A stretch of DNA of 64,000 bases from assembly GCA_030606485.1 (NCBI GenBank), contig JAUWGH010000002.1:260192-324191 (forward strand), in the 5' to 3' direction. The stretch comes from Promethearchaeota archaeon. Its GTDB lineage: Archaea; Asgardarchaeota; Lokiarchaeia; Sigyniarchaeales; SOKP01. Below the pieces are notes generated by a model that made no database searches, was not told where the DNA came from, and was given only the letters and a program-made list of their open reading frames with translations. The translations under genes and the position numbers were made by a program. Shown here piece by piece: positions 17,954 to 27,428 of this stretch (positions within the stretch are counted from its first letter, which is position 1; each line of letters starts with the position of its first letter).

Positions 17954-19417
17954 ATGAATTTAGAGAAGTTATTTAAACCGAAATCTATGGCAGTTGTTGG
18001 AATTTCAAAGAGAAATCATCTTAGTCCAGGTCGTATTATTTTACTTAAAAATGAATTCGAAATGAATGTGAAAGTTTACGGGATTTATCCAGATGGAGGA
18101 CAAATTGAAGGAATTAAGCTATATGACCGTTTGGATAAATTGTCAGAAATTCCTGATATGTTAGTATTAGCAATCGGGCCGGATGACACGCTAAAATATA
18201 TACAAGAATGTGCGGATTTAGGAATTCCCGCGAGTGTTATCATTGGAGGCGGTTTTGCAGAAATTGGAGGAGAAGGAATAATACGCCAAAAGAAATTAGA
18301 GAGAATTGCCTTTGAAAATGATATAGCTGTTCTTGGGCCGAATTGCCTTGGGGTTTACGCACCTCCATTAGTTGATACGATATTTTTACCTACAGAACGT
18401 ATCACAAGACCTCCGAAAGGTTCTGTAGCGTTAATAAGCCAATCGGGAGGCGTGCTCGTAGATTCGTTTTTTAATAAATTTTTCGAAAGAAATATAGGAG
18501 TTTCTACCGCGGTTTCTATTGGTAATCGAGCAGTTGTTGATGAGGTTATGTTATTAGAATATTTTAGCAAAATTGATAAAGAAACAAGTAATATTGCTTT
18601 TTATTTAGAAGGATTTAAAGAAGGTAAAGCAAGAGATTTTTTAAGGCTGGCAAAGGAATCAGAAGATACGGTTATTACATTTTTTGGAGGTAAAACGAGC
18701 GAGGGAAAAGTTGCAACTCAGTCTCATACCGCCAGTTTGGCAGGAGACTTTAAAATCATTTCAGCTGCGTTAAGGCAACATCAAATAATTCAACCAAATT
18801 CAGAAAGAGAGTTATTAACGTGTTTAAAAGTTTATGATGTCCTTTCCCATCGAAAAAACCCTTTTGGTAAAAATGTAATAACGTATGGAGATGTTGCGAT
18901 AGTATCCGTTTCTGGTGGTCATGCTGTGTTAGCGAGCGATATGTTAAAGAAATACGGGTTGAACGCCGTAAAATTTACAGATCAAGAGAAGAAAGAGTTA
19001 AAAGGATTAATGAATCCTGTAGCTCAAAAAATTGCTTCTTTTAATAATCCTATTGATTTAACTGGGTCGGTTCTCGATAAAGATATTGAAGATATTATCC
19101 GTTATCTGTCTGATATTGAAAGAATTGAATGTATTATATTATTATTGCTCCCTTATCCGCCTAATATTTCATTCCAAATCGGTAGAAGAATTGCTAATAT
19201 AGTATCAACTAAAAATAAGCCATTGGTTTGTTTTATACCATATGTTTCGAAGTATTCTTTAATAATCGAGTCTTTAGAACTTGCTAATATACCTGTTTTT
19301 CATTCGATAAAAGAATCTGTCCAAGCAGTTTCTGCGCTTAAGCATCGAACTAGAATAGAAAATATTAAAAGTGGAAACATTTTCTGGGAAAAAAAACTTA
19401 GTTTCTTAAAAAAGTAA
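17954..19417 (+). CDS. ADP-forming acyl/acetyl-CoA synthetase, alpha-type subunit
   Basis: 487 residues. An N-terminal CoA-binding Rossmann domain (FKPKSMAVVGIS at residues 7-18; GPNCLGVY near 131) is followed by succinyl-CoA-ligase-like domains with ALISQSGGVLVD near 160. TQSHTASLAGD near residue 256 carries the conserved His that is phosphorylated in ADP-forming acetyl-CoA synthetases. The length fits the alpha subunit; no ATP-grasp domain is present, so a separately encoded beta subunit is required. It converts an acyl-CoA, ADP and phosphate to acid, CoA and ATP, the energy-conserving step of peptide and sugar fermentation in archaea. No beta gene is adjacent. Confidence 0.85.
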   Translation: MNLEKLFKPKSMAVVGISKRNHLSPGRIILLKNEFEMNVKVYGIYPDGGQIEGIKLYDRLDKLSEIPDMLVLAIGPDDTLKYIQECADLGIPASVIIGGGFAEIGGEGIIRQKKLERIAFENDIAVLGPNCLGVYAPPLVDTIFLPTERITRPPKGSVALISQSGGVLVDSFFNKFFERNIGVSTAVSIGNRAVVDEVMLLEYFSKIDKETSNIAFYLEGFKEGKARDFLRLAKESEDTVITFFGGKTSEGKVATQSHTASLAGDFKIISAALRQHQIIQPNSERELLTCLKVYDVLSHRKNPFGKNVITYGDVAIVSVSGGHAVLASDMLKKYGLNAVKFTDQEKKELKGLMNPVAQKIASFNNPIDLTGSVLDKDIEDIIRYLSDIERIECIILLLLPYPPNISFQIGRRIANIVSTKNKPLVCFIPYVSKYSLIIESLELANIPVFHSIKESVQAVSALKHRTRIENIKSGNIFWEKKLSFLKK

Positions 19418-19546
19418 GTTAAATATTTATTAATAGACAGATTACTCTTTTTTTAAATATAGCAACATACTTTTAACTATTTTTTTATTAAAAAATAGAT
19501 TTTTTAAACCTTTTTTAAAATTTAATAAATTAATGAAATTCGATGT

Positions 19547-19811
19547 TTATGCTGAATAATTTATTTTTATTGATAAAGGAAGATCCCGTGAAGACGAACC
19601 GGCCCAAATCGTAAAGCTTCCAGTTTCAGCTTTGAATTTATGCTCTTGTTCCGAATAGAATTCGAATGCTGATTCATTTAATGTGATTGAAACAGTTTTT
19701 TTCTCTCCAGGTTCTAAATAGACTTTTTCAAAGCCTTGCAGTTCTTTTGGTGGGCGATCTACTGAACATTCATCATCACTAAGATAGGCTTGAACAATTT
19801 CCGCTCCCAGT
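19547..19811. repeat. 265-bp direct repeat (left copy) bracketing the exporter operon
   Basis: Same orientation as 25071-25335, constant offset of 5524 bp, about 13 mismatches by hand count. Between the copies lie the PadR regulator and both ABC exporter genes. Confidence 0.85.
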
Positions 19812-19833
19812 CTTCCTTCGAGCTTTTCAAAAT
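19547..19833 (-). pseudogene. Truncated 3' end of a GH3 beta-glucosidase gene
   Basis: Read on the minus strand this encodes about the last 95 residues of a GH3 glycosidase (LGAEIVQAYLSDDECS... to the final SIKINYSA-type ending), the fibronectin-III-like domain only. It matches the 3' end of the intact gene at 25071-27131 at about 95% by hand count over 265 bp, with no indel. There is no start codon and a TGA lies upstream in frame, so it is not functional. Similarity ends at about 19811. Confidence 0.85.
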
Positions 19834-19920
19834 TGGTTCAATCTTTTCTAAATTATTAAACATTTCGTTAACTGCCGATTCTAAGCCTTGTTTAGTATCG
19901 ACTATAAACACTTCTGTCAT
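19834..19920 (-). pseudogene. N-terminal fragment of an unidentified gene joined to the GH3 relic
   Basis: An ATG at 19920-19918 (minus strand) opens a frame reading MTEVFIVDTKQGLESAVNEM and continuing through LEKIEP before running out of frame into the GH3 relic and stopping. The segment resembles a genuine protein start (possibly DUF362-like, weak). It suggests that two genes were fused and truncated at a recombination breakpoint near 19815-19835. Confidence 0.4.
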
Positions 19921-19991
19921 TCTTTAAACACCAATTATATTTAGTAGCAATATTGTTTATTATAATATTTATAATATTTCATAACAAAATT

Positions 19992-20014
19992 TATATATCA
20001 ATAATCGATATATA
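19992..20014. promoter_or_regulatory. Inverted repeat upstream of padR, candidate operator
   Basis: Arms TATATATC and GATATATA (8 bp each) are separated by 7 bp, ending 65 bp before the padR start. PadR repressors bind dyads near their own promoters, so autoregulation of the exporter operon is plausible. The AT-rich context weakens the case. Confidence 0.4.
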
Positions 20015-20079
20015 TCCATAACTGAGATATTATATAATTTATATTTTCTTATAAACTATTTTTTTAAAGGTTTAACGCG

Positions 20080-20667
20080 ATGGTTGAAGAAATTACAAAG
20101 AATTTTGAAAAAGCAATGAAAAAAGGCTTTATTAGCGCGCTTATATTGTTAATTCTCGAGAAGAACCCCTCATACGGTTATAAAATTAGCAAAGACATGA
20201 CTAGCCGAACTCTCGGAATATGGTCCCCTCCCGCATCTACAATGTATACAGTGCTTAAAGAAATGACTAAAAATGGCTTAATTACATACATAGAGCAACA
20301 AGAAGAAGGGAGAACTAGGAAAATTTACGAAGTAACAAAAAAAGGAGAAGAAACACTAAAATTGATGCTTGAAAAGCAACAAATAATTAATGAGTCAATA
20401 GAAACACTAATGGCGGCAACAATAGGCTCAGATAAGAAATTATCAGGACATTTTTTTCCAAGACATGGGCCATTTAACTTCTTTTTCGAAAAACTTGAAG
20501 AAAAATCCGAAGAGGAGAAATTAAAATTATTAGAGTTTCATAAATTGAAACTTTCGGGAAAAATCAAACGATTAAACGAACAATATCAGAAAATTGAGGA
20601 AGTAATCTTACAATTAAAAAATAAAGCGTTTGATAAAAACTCAGAGGAGGAGCAAAAAGTAGTATGA
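20080..20667 (+). CDS. PadR-family transcriptional regulator of the ABC exporter
   Basis: 195 residues. An N-terminal winged helix (about residues 14-100) has the PadR hallmarks NPSYGYKISKDM and PPASTMYTVLKEMTKNGLI, then GRTRKIYEVTKKGEE for the wing. A coiled-coil tail (about 145-190) serves for dimerisation. Its stop overlaps the start of the first ABC gene by four bases (ATGA), so all three genes form one operon. PadR proteins often repress multidrug exporters and release DNA upon binding the drug, as in LmrR; that role is inferred. An inverted repeat lies in its upstream region. Confidence 0.88.
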   Translation: MVEEITKNFEKAMKKGFISALILLILEKNPSYGYKISKDMTSRTLGIWSPPASTMYTVLKEMTKNGLITYIEQQEEGRTRKIYEVTKKGEETLKLMLEKQQIINESIETLMAATIGSDKKLSGHFFPRHGPFNFFFEKLEEKSEEEKLKLLEFHKLKLSGKIKRLNEQYQKIEEVILQLKNKAFDKNSEEEQKVV

Positions 20668-22451
20668 ATACTTTTAAAATGATTTTAAAATATTGGATGA
20701 AATCTAAGAAGGATTTCATTCTCGAAATAATCTATTTATTAATGTCTACGCTGTTTTTAGTAATCATCCCAATATTAATAGGAAGAATGATTGGTGGTTT
20801 AGATCCGAATCTTTCAGTGCTTTCTAATGCTAGTGAGCTAATCATTTCATTTAGCTTAATTCTTATGTTTGGTTTTCTAGCCTTTATGTTGGAAAGAGCC
20901 GCGCGATTAAGAGGAGCTGAGGTTTCCTCAAGAGCAGTTTATTATCTTCGCACAGATATCAACAACGCCATTTCTCGACAATCTTTTTCTTATTTTGATA
21001 AAACTGAGACGGGTCAATTAATTTCACGAGCTACAAGTGATGTGGAAGAAAGCGAACAAATCTTTGGTATGGGGTTGAATTTAGGACTTAGATCCATTCT
21101 CCAATTAGGAGGTGTCACTATCGGGTTCATTTTTTTTAGCATAGAATTATCTTGGTTATTGTCAATAGCCATTGGAAGTTCTCTTTTATTATCGTATTAT
21201 CTTGCTAAAAAGTTAAAACCAATATTTTTAGAGACTCGGAATAGTTTTGGGGAATTAACTAATACAATTAGAGAAAATATAGTGGGCGCTCAAGTAGTAA
21301 GGATGTTTAATACTCAAGGTAAAGAACGTCAAAAATTTTCTAAAAACAATGAGCGGTTTTATAAAGCTAGCGTTCATTCAGTAAAATTGAATTCACTCTA
21401 TATGCCAAGCATATACATAATAATCGGCTTCATGACCGTATTCACATTATTAGTTGGTGGAATTTGGGTAATAGAAGGGGTAATGACGTTAGCTACCTTG
21501 ATTACTTTACAATCATTTATCGCGACTCTTGGATTCCCTTTAGTTATGTTAGGACAAATTATGTTGATGTACATTCAAGCCGATGCAGCTTTAACTCGCG
21601 TGAGAGATGTTTTAGAATCAACTCCAGAAGTTAAAGATTTACCAGACGCAACCCCAATTGAACATATGAAAGGTGATGTAGAATTTGAAAACGTTTCTTT
21701 TGGTTACACTTCTGACCATAGGATTTTAAAAAATGTGTCATTTAATATTGCTTCTGGAAAACAATTAGCAATCCTCGGAACGACAGGTTCGGGAAAATCT
21801 ACAATTATCAATTTAATTCCTCGGTTTTATGAAGTAAATGATGGCTTAATCAAAATTGATCAAGAAGATATCCGGAAGTATCGTCTAGAGGATTTAAGGA
21901 AAAATGTTGGGATTGTCTCTCAAGAAACATTTTTGTTCAATAAAAGCATTGCTGATAATATTTCGTATGGCAAAGAAAACGCAACTATGGAAGAAATAAT
22001 TGAAGCGGTTAAAATTGCCAATTTACATGATTTTATCATTTCTTTACCAAAAGAATATGATACTATAGTAGGTGAACGTGGTACAAGGCTGTCAGGGGGT
22101 CAAAAACAACGTCTTTCTATTGCTCGTGCGTTAATTATAAAGCCAAAAATTCTAATTTTTGACGATTCTACCAGTTCTGTAGATGTTGAGACTGAATTTG
22201 AAATTCAAAAAGGATTAGAAAAAATCACTAAGGGAACTACAACTTTCATTATTACTCAACGAATTTCGACTATTCGTAATGCTGATAAGATATTAGTTTT
22301 AGATAAAGGAAGGGTAATAGGTTTTGGTATTCACGATGATTTAATTAAAACTAATGTGTTATATAGACAAATTTATGAAACATTATATTACAAACAAAAG
22401 TCATTACCAGATTTTAAACAAAATACTAGTAATAAAGGTGATCTTCCATGA
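20664..22451 (+). CDS. ABC exporter half-transporter A (degenerate-site subunit)
   Basis: 595 residues: a six-TM type IV exporter domain (~20-310) then a nucleotide-binding domain. Walker A is GTTGSGKST at 372-380 and the signature LSGGQ at 476-480. Walker B ends FDD, so the catalytic Glu is Asp501, and the switch His is Gln532 (TQR). Both changes mark the non-catalytic subunit of heterodimeric exporters such as TM287/288. It overlaps the next ABC gene by four bases. Together they would form a lipid or drug exporter in the cytoplasmic membrane. Confidence 0.9.
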   Translation: MNTFKMILKYWMKSKKDFILEIIYLLMSTLFLVIIPILIGRMIGGLDPNLSVLSNASELIISFSLILMFGFLAFMLERAARLRGAEVSSRAVYYLRTDINNAISRQSFSYFDKTETGQLISRATSDVEESEQIFGMGLNLGLRSILQLGGVTIGFIFFSIELSWLLSIAIGSSLLLSYYLAKKLKPIFLETRNSFGELTNTIRENIVGAQVVRMFNTQGKERQKFSKNNERFYKASVHSVKLNSLYMPSIYIIIGFMTVFTLLVGGIWVIEGVMTLATLITLQSFIATLGFPLVMLGQIMLMYIQADAALTRVRDVLESTPEVKDLPDATPIEHMKGDVEFENVSFGYTSDHRILKNVSFNIASGKQLAILGTTGSGKSTIINLIPRFYEVNDGLIKIDQEDIRKYRLEDLRKNVGIVSQETFLFNKSIADNISYGKENATMEEIIEAVKIANLHDFIISLPKEYDTIVGERGTRLSGGQKQRLSIARALIIKPKILIFDDSTSSVDVETEFEIQKGLEKITKGTTTFIITQRISTIRNADKILVLDKGRVIGFGIHDDLIKTNVLYRQIYETLYYKQKSLPDFKQNTSNKGDLP

Positions 22452-24988
22452 GTAATGCAGAAGAAAAAAAAGAGAGAAATGAAGAAAAAAAAATCAATCA
22501 GCCGTCTTTAGGTTTTCATCGGCGTCCCTCGTTTGGAGAAGGTAAACCAGACTTAGAACATCCTAGCAAGGTTCTGTGGAAATGGATGCTTTCATATCTA
22601 AAATCGCTTAAATGGAAATTTGTGCTGTATACTATACTTCTATTATTAGGGACCATAATTTTAACCATAAGTCCGCTAGTTTCTGCGACTTTAATAGATA
22701 ATGGGATTATAGCAAAGGATCCATATTACGTAATAATCATGAGTGTAGTGTTTTTAAGCCTACTCGTCTTCATGGCAATCACAACTTATATTTCTCAATA
22801 TGGTATGGGAAAAATATCGCAAGAAGTTACATACAAAGTAAGAAATGATCTCTTTTTTAAATTGCAAGACATGTCTCTTAATTATTTTGATCAACGTCCA
22901 TCAGGAGATATAATCTCAATTACAACTAACGACGTTACTCAACTAAACTTACTAATAGGAGGGCAATTTGTACAGATAATAACCAATATTGTATCCATTA
23001 GTATTACTATATTAATTATGTTCTTGCTCAACGTCTATTTAGCCTTAATCAGCTTGATAATAATTCCGATATTTTTTGTTTTGGCATTTTTTATTCAAAA
23101 AATTATAATAGGTGTTTTTAAGAAGGCTAGAGAAACGATTGGTCAAGTTACAACTTCAATTCAAGAGAATATTGCAGGAGCGAAGATAGTAAAAGCATAT
23201 GGGCAAGAAAAAAGAGCATCCTCCGAATTTGATCAAGCAAATACAGCTAATTATAAGATAATGGTTAAGATTAGAAGAATCATGGCGACAATTTTCCCTC
23301 TATTTACCTTAATAGTTACGGTTCTCACAGTGATTATACTATTACTTGGAGGCTTTATCGCAATTGGAGAAATTAATGTTTTTGGTATAACTGTTTCGAT
23401 TGGAGTTCTAGTTGCCTTTATTTCGTTACTTTCTCAATTTTTCCGCCCATTCATGATGTTATTACAGATGCAACAGATTATAGGAAGCGCTTTGGCAGCT
23501 TCAGATCGTATATTATCTGTATTGGAAGAGAACGTAGAAATACCTGAGCCAATAAGTGCGAAAAATTTTTCCGAACCTAAAGGAAGTATTGAGTTTATTA
23601 ACGTTAGTTTTGGCTACATTTTAGATAATAATAAGGGAAAACAATCACCCGAAATTACATCTGGATCTCAAGCACCTGACGCACGAAAACTCATGTTGCA
23701 AAATCCAATGATTAAAAAAGCAATAGAAATGATGAAAACTTTCCCGGAACCATATTCCTCTTTCATGCTTAAAAACAGTATGGACATGCCTCAAAATGTT
23801 CGACAGAAATTGTTCATGAGCTTAATGGGAGTTAAGCCCGAGGAGGTCCCTAAGATAATTGATGAAATTTTAGACGAATACCATTATGCCGTTCCAAATA
23901 CAGATTTAGCAGAAAAACATCCTGAATATGACACATCCTTTAAAAATAAAGATGGCGATCTAAAGAAAGGCATGCCTTCAAAAGATCAATTGTCAATGGG
24001 GCAAATAATTCCTCCCAAAATGATCGAAATGATGGTTAAAAACTTAGAAAAAATGCTTCGCTCAAAATCAGGTTTTAAACAACCAACTAGTGGTGGAATG
24101 GGGGGAGACAGTCAAGGACTAATGGGCGTTGGCGCAATGCAGATGCCTCCTCAAGCAATCCTCGAAACACTTGCCAGCATATCAATTCCTCCGGAGATCT
24201 CAAATAAGATTCCAAAAGTAGTGAAAGATGCTATAGAAGAAAAAAAGATATTAATTAAACGCCAACAATCTAAAGGTTACGTATTAAAAGATTTAAATCT
24301 TAAGGTACCTCCTGGCGCTACTCTGGCGATTGCTGGTGAGACTGGCGCAGGAAAAACAACGTTAGTAAAACTTCTCGCTCGATTTTACGACGTAAATATC
24401 GGAAAAATACAAGTTGATGGGATCGATATTCGGGAAGTAAACAAAAAGGACTTACGAGGATTAATAGGATTTGTTCCTCAGGATGCCTATCTTTTTACGG
24501 GAACTATCAAAGAGAATTTACTCTATGGCATTGATAATCCCACCCCTGAAATCGAAAATAAGATGTTTGAAGTTTCTAAATTCTTAGGATTACACAATTT
24601 TGTTGAAACTTTAAACAAGAAATACGATAAAAGAATAAAAGAAAATGGGTCTAACATTTCTATAGGACAACGCCAATTAATAGCTTTTGCTCGAGCTCTA
24701 ATTACTGACCCTAAAATTTTGATTTTAGACGAAGCAACTTCTTCTGTGGACCCATATACCGAGACTTTGATCCAAGACGCTTTAAATAAAGCCCGTAAGG
24801 GTCGTACCACCATTATCATCGCACATCGCTTATCAACGATAAAGAATGCAGATCAGATAATAGTTCTAGGTTCTGATAAACATGGTATCGTAGAACAAGG
24901 GGACCATGAAAGTTTATTAGCTTTAAACGGTAAATATAAACGTCTTTTAGAAATGCAACGCCGAGATATTGAAATTAACAATCAATAA
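22448..24988 (+). CDS. ABC exporter half-transporter B with a ~215-residue insertion in its ATPase domain
   Basis: 846 residues, much longer than the usual ~600. Six TM segments (~55-345) precede the ATPase domain. The domain starts normally (IEFINVSFGY, A-loop Tyr390) but about 215 residues (392-606), rich in Met, Pro and Lys, separate it from KGYVLKDLNLKV. Walker A is GETGAGKTT at 630-638. The signature is the degenerate NISIGQ at 736-741. Walker B has the catalytic Glu762 (ILILDE) and a normal switch His. So B supplies the catalytic Walker B, and its poor signature pairs with A's degenerate site, as expected for a heterodimer. Confidence 0.9.
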   Translation: MSNAEEKKERNEEKKINQPSLGFHRRPSFGEGKPDLEHPSKVLWKWMLSYLKSLKWKFVLYTILLLLGTIILTISPLVSATLIDNGIIAKDPYYVIIMSVVFLSLLVFMAITTYISQYGMGKISQEVTYKVRNDLFFKLQDMSLNYFDQRPSGDIISITTNDVTQLNLLIGGQFVQIITNIVSISITILIMFLLNVYLALISLIIIPIFFVLAFFIQKIIIGVFKKARETIGQVTTSIQENIAGAKIVKAYGQEKRASSEFDQANTANYKIMVKIRRIMATIFPLFTLIVTVLTVIILLLGGFIAIGEINVFGITVSIGVLVAFISLLSQFFRPFMMLLQMQQIIGSALAASDRILSVLEENVEIPEPISAKNFSEPKGSIEFINVSFGYILDNNKGKQSPEITSGSQAPDARKLMLQNPMIKKAIEMMKTFPEPYSSFMLKNSMDMPQNVRQKLFMSLMGVKPEEVPKIIDEILDEYHYAVPNTDLAEKHPEYDTSFKNKDGDLKKGMPSKDQLSMGQIIPPKMIEMMVKNLEKMLRSKSGFKQPTSGGMGGDSQGLMGVGAMQMPPQAILETLASISIPPEISNKIPKVVKDAIEEKKILIKRQQSKGYVLKDLNLKVPPGATLAIAGETGAGKTTLVKLLARFYDVNIGKIQVDGIDIREVNKKDLRGLIGFVPQDAYLFTGTIKENLLYGIDNPTPEIENKMFEVSKFLGLHNFVETLNKKYDKRIKENGSNISIGQRQLIAFARALITDPKILILDEATSSVDPYTETLIQDALNKARKGRTTIIIAHRLSTIKNADQIIVLGSDKHGIVEQGDHESLLALNGKYKRLLEMQRRDIEINNQ

Positions 24989-25070
24989 TTTTAATTTTTT
25001 TTAATTCTTAAGTGAAAAAACTAAATTAATTTTGATGCGACTTTTTTTAGAAAAACAGTTGGAAAAAAAT

Positions 25071-25335
25071 TTATGCTGAATAATTTATTTTTATTGATAA
25101 AGGAAGATCCCGTGAAGACGAACCGGCCCAAATCGTAAAAGTCCCAGTCTCAGCTTTGAATTTATGCTCTTGTTCCGAATAGAATTCTAATGCTGATTCA
25201 TTTAATTTGATTGAAACAGGTTTTTTCTCTCCAGGTTCTAAATAGACTTTTTCAAAGCCTTGAAGTTCTTTTGGTGGGCGATCCACTGAACATTCATCAT
25301 CACTAAGATAGATTTGGACAACTTCCGCTCCCAGT
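25071..25335. repeat. 265-bp direct repeat (right copy), within the GH3 3' end
   Basis: Counterpart of 19547-19811. Here it is part of an intact coding region, so this copy is probably the native one. Confidence 0.85.
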
Positions 25336-27131
25336 TTGTCTCCAATGTTCTTTACATCTACAGAAACCGTAAATGTTCCCTGTCCTTGGAGATTGGATTT
25401 GTCTAATTGAATATTGGACATTTCAAAAGTTGTGTACGATAGGCCAAATCCGAATGGGAAGAAGGGTTCAACTTGATGTTTATCGAAGTATCGATATCCA
25501 ACGTATATGCCTTCATCGAAGTAAATTTTCAGTTCCTCTAAATCACCGGGGAATCGTTTTTTAGATTTATGTGCCGGGTGATCTTCGAGTTTCTTGGGAT
25601 AGGTCACCGGTAATTTACCGGATGGGTTTATCTCTCCAAATAATACTCGAGCGATTGCATCTCCACCCATCATCCCTGGATACCACGCATTAAGAATCGC
25701 AGGTACATCCTCAAACCATTCTGACAAATCAATAGGACTGCCAGCTATTAATATAACTACAGTATTCGGGTTTTTCGCCAAGGTTTCGCTTATTAATTTC
25801 TGTTGTTTATCGGGCAGAGCATAATGGGTACGGTCTCTACCTTCGGTATCCCCCTCCCTTTTAGTGAGGAATAGCCTTAATATATTTCCTCCATGGTTAA
25901 GACCCAAAATCAAGAACACGACATCAGCATCCTCTGGATTGGATATTATTTCAGACTTTCCAGAAACATAATTAACTATCCCGTCGTATGGTGATATAAA
26001 TTTAGGTGGAACTACTGCGGAGCTCCCACCTTGCAATGGTTTACCAAATATTTTTTTTGCATTTGGACCTAAAATTGCTATTTTCTTAACTTTATCTGCT
26101 TTTAATGGCAAGAAATTTGAATCATTTTTAAGTAATACCATTCCCTCTTCAGCGATCTGTTGGGAAATTTTCTGATGCTCTGGTATATCCAATACTTTCT
26201 TAAAATGTTGTTCTGTCTTTTCAAATAATCCTACACGCATAAAAGTCCGGAGCAAAGGTCGCACGATATAATTTAAATCGTCTTTATTTATATCTCCTGC
26301 ATCTAATGCCTTCTGAACATTCTTGGGCGTCATTTTTTTAAATAAAAAGAAGCCTGGCATTTCTAAATTTAGTCCTGCTTTAATGCATCCTGTTGCACCA
26401 GATGTACGTCGTGCAGCACCCCAATCTGTAACTACATGACCTGTAAATCCGAGTTGATCCCTTAAAACATCCCGAAGAATATATTTATTTTCTGCTCCAT
26501 GAATTCCATTAATTTTGTTATAACAAACCATTATACCCCAAGGGTCGGCTTTTTCAATTATTCTTTTATAATTTTTTATATAAATTTCTTGTAATGCCCG
26601 TTCACTGATTTCGGTGCTTATTTTCATTCGTTTCGTTTCTGAATTATTCGTTAGATAATGTTTTACACAAGAAGCTATTTTTTGAGATTGAATCCCTTTT
26701 ACCACTTCAGCAACAATATCGGATGATAGTACAGGATCTTCACTTAAATATTCGAAATTTCTGCCACATAATGGAGATCGAATGATATTAACCCCCGGTC
26801 CGAGAATTTGATGACGGCCTGATAATTTCACTTCTTTACCAATCGCTTCCCCCATTTTATAAGCTAATTGTTTGTTCCAAGTCGATGCAAGCCCGATTGT
26901 GGCAGGGAATCTCGTTCTATGCCCTCTATGACTTGAATGCCATGCGACCCCAAGAGGACCATCAGTCATACCAAAAGAAGGTATCTTCAACCGTTCGATC
27001 GGGTTGGTGGTCCAAAAATCACGTCCTCGAATTAAAAGAATTTTTTCTTCAATCGTTAGGCGGTTCAAAAGGTCTTCCACGCGATTTTCCTCAGTAGCAT
27101 TTTGATCTAGATATAGGATATTTTTCTCCAT
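25071..27131 (-). CDS. Beta-glucosidase-type glycoside hydrolase, family GH3
   Basis: 686 residues in the three-part GH3 plan: N-terminal barrel (to ~320), alpha/beta sandwich (~330-560) and C-terminal fibronectin-III-like domain (~585-680). The nucleophile is Asp236 in GHVVTDWGAA. CVKHYLTNN and GPGVNIIRSPLCGRNFEYLSEDP are substrate-site motifs. There is no signal peptide, so the enzyme acts in the cytoplasm on imported beta-glycosides. The gene converges with the ABC exporter operon. Its last 265 bp are duplicated at 19547-19811. Confidence 0.9.
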   Translation of the reverse strand: MEKNILYLDQNATEENRVEDLLNRLTIEEKILLIRGRDFWTTNPIERLKIPSFGMTDGPLGVAWHSSHRGHRTRFPATIGLASTWNKQLAYKMGEAIGKEVKLSGRHQILGPGVNIIRSPLCGRNFEYLSEDPVLSSDIVAEVVKGIQSQKIASCVKHYLTNNSETKRMKISTEISERALQEIYIKNYKRIIEKADPWGIMVCYNKINGIHGAENKYILRDVLRDQLGFTGHVVTDWGAARRTSGATGCIKAGLNLEMPGFFLFKKMTPKNVQKALDAGDINKDDLNYIVRPLLRTFMRVGLFEKTEQHFKKVLDIPEHQKISQQIAEEGMVLLKNDSNFLPLKADKVKKIAILGPNAKKIFGKPLQGGSSAVVPPKFISPYDGIVNYVSGKSEIISNPEDADVVFLILGLNHGGNILRLFLTKREGDTEGRDRTHYALPDKQQKLISETLAKNPNTVVILIAGSPIDLSEWFEDVPAILNAWYPGMMGGDAIARVLFGEINPSGKLPVTYPKKLEDHPAHKSKKRFPGDLEELKIYFDEGIYVGYRYFDKHQVEPFFPFGFGLSYTTFEMSNIQLDKSNLQGQGTFTVSVDVKNIGDKLGAEVVQIYLSDDECSVDRPPKELQGFEKVYLEPGEKKPVSIKLNESALEFYSEQEHKFKAETGTFTIWAGSSSRDLPLSIKINYSA

Positions 27132-27428
27132 TTTTACCTCACAAATATAAATTTACGTATTTATACACAGAATTAGTTTCTTATGAATATTTCAATAAAT
27201 ATTGATAAAATGATACTAAAAATTTTATAAACAAATCTAATTTTGGGTAATAATTAGTTTCTTGAAAATATAAATTTTATATTAAATAATAGAAAGATAT
27301 CTCTCTTTTTAATTACAAATTCTTGTTTTTTAAATAAAAAAGCAAAAATTTTTGTAAATATTTAAAAACCACATCTATAAATATTTAATATACTATTTTA
27401 ATCTAAAAAGGCAACGTTTGTATAGACA

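Noticed and set aside
17954-19417. Fusion-type ADP-forming synthetase with an ATP-grasp domain
   Set aside because: The protein ends at 487 residues with no ATP-grasp motifs, so it is only the alpha-type part.
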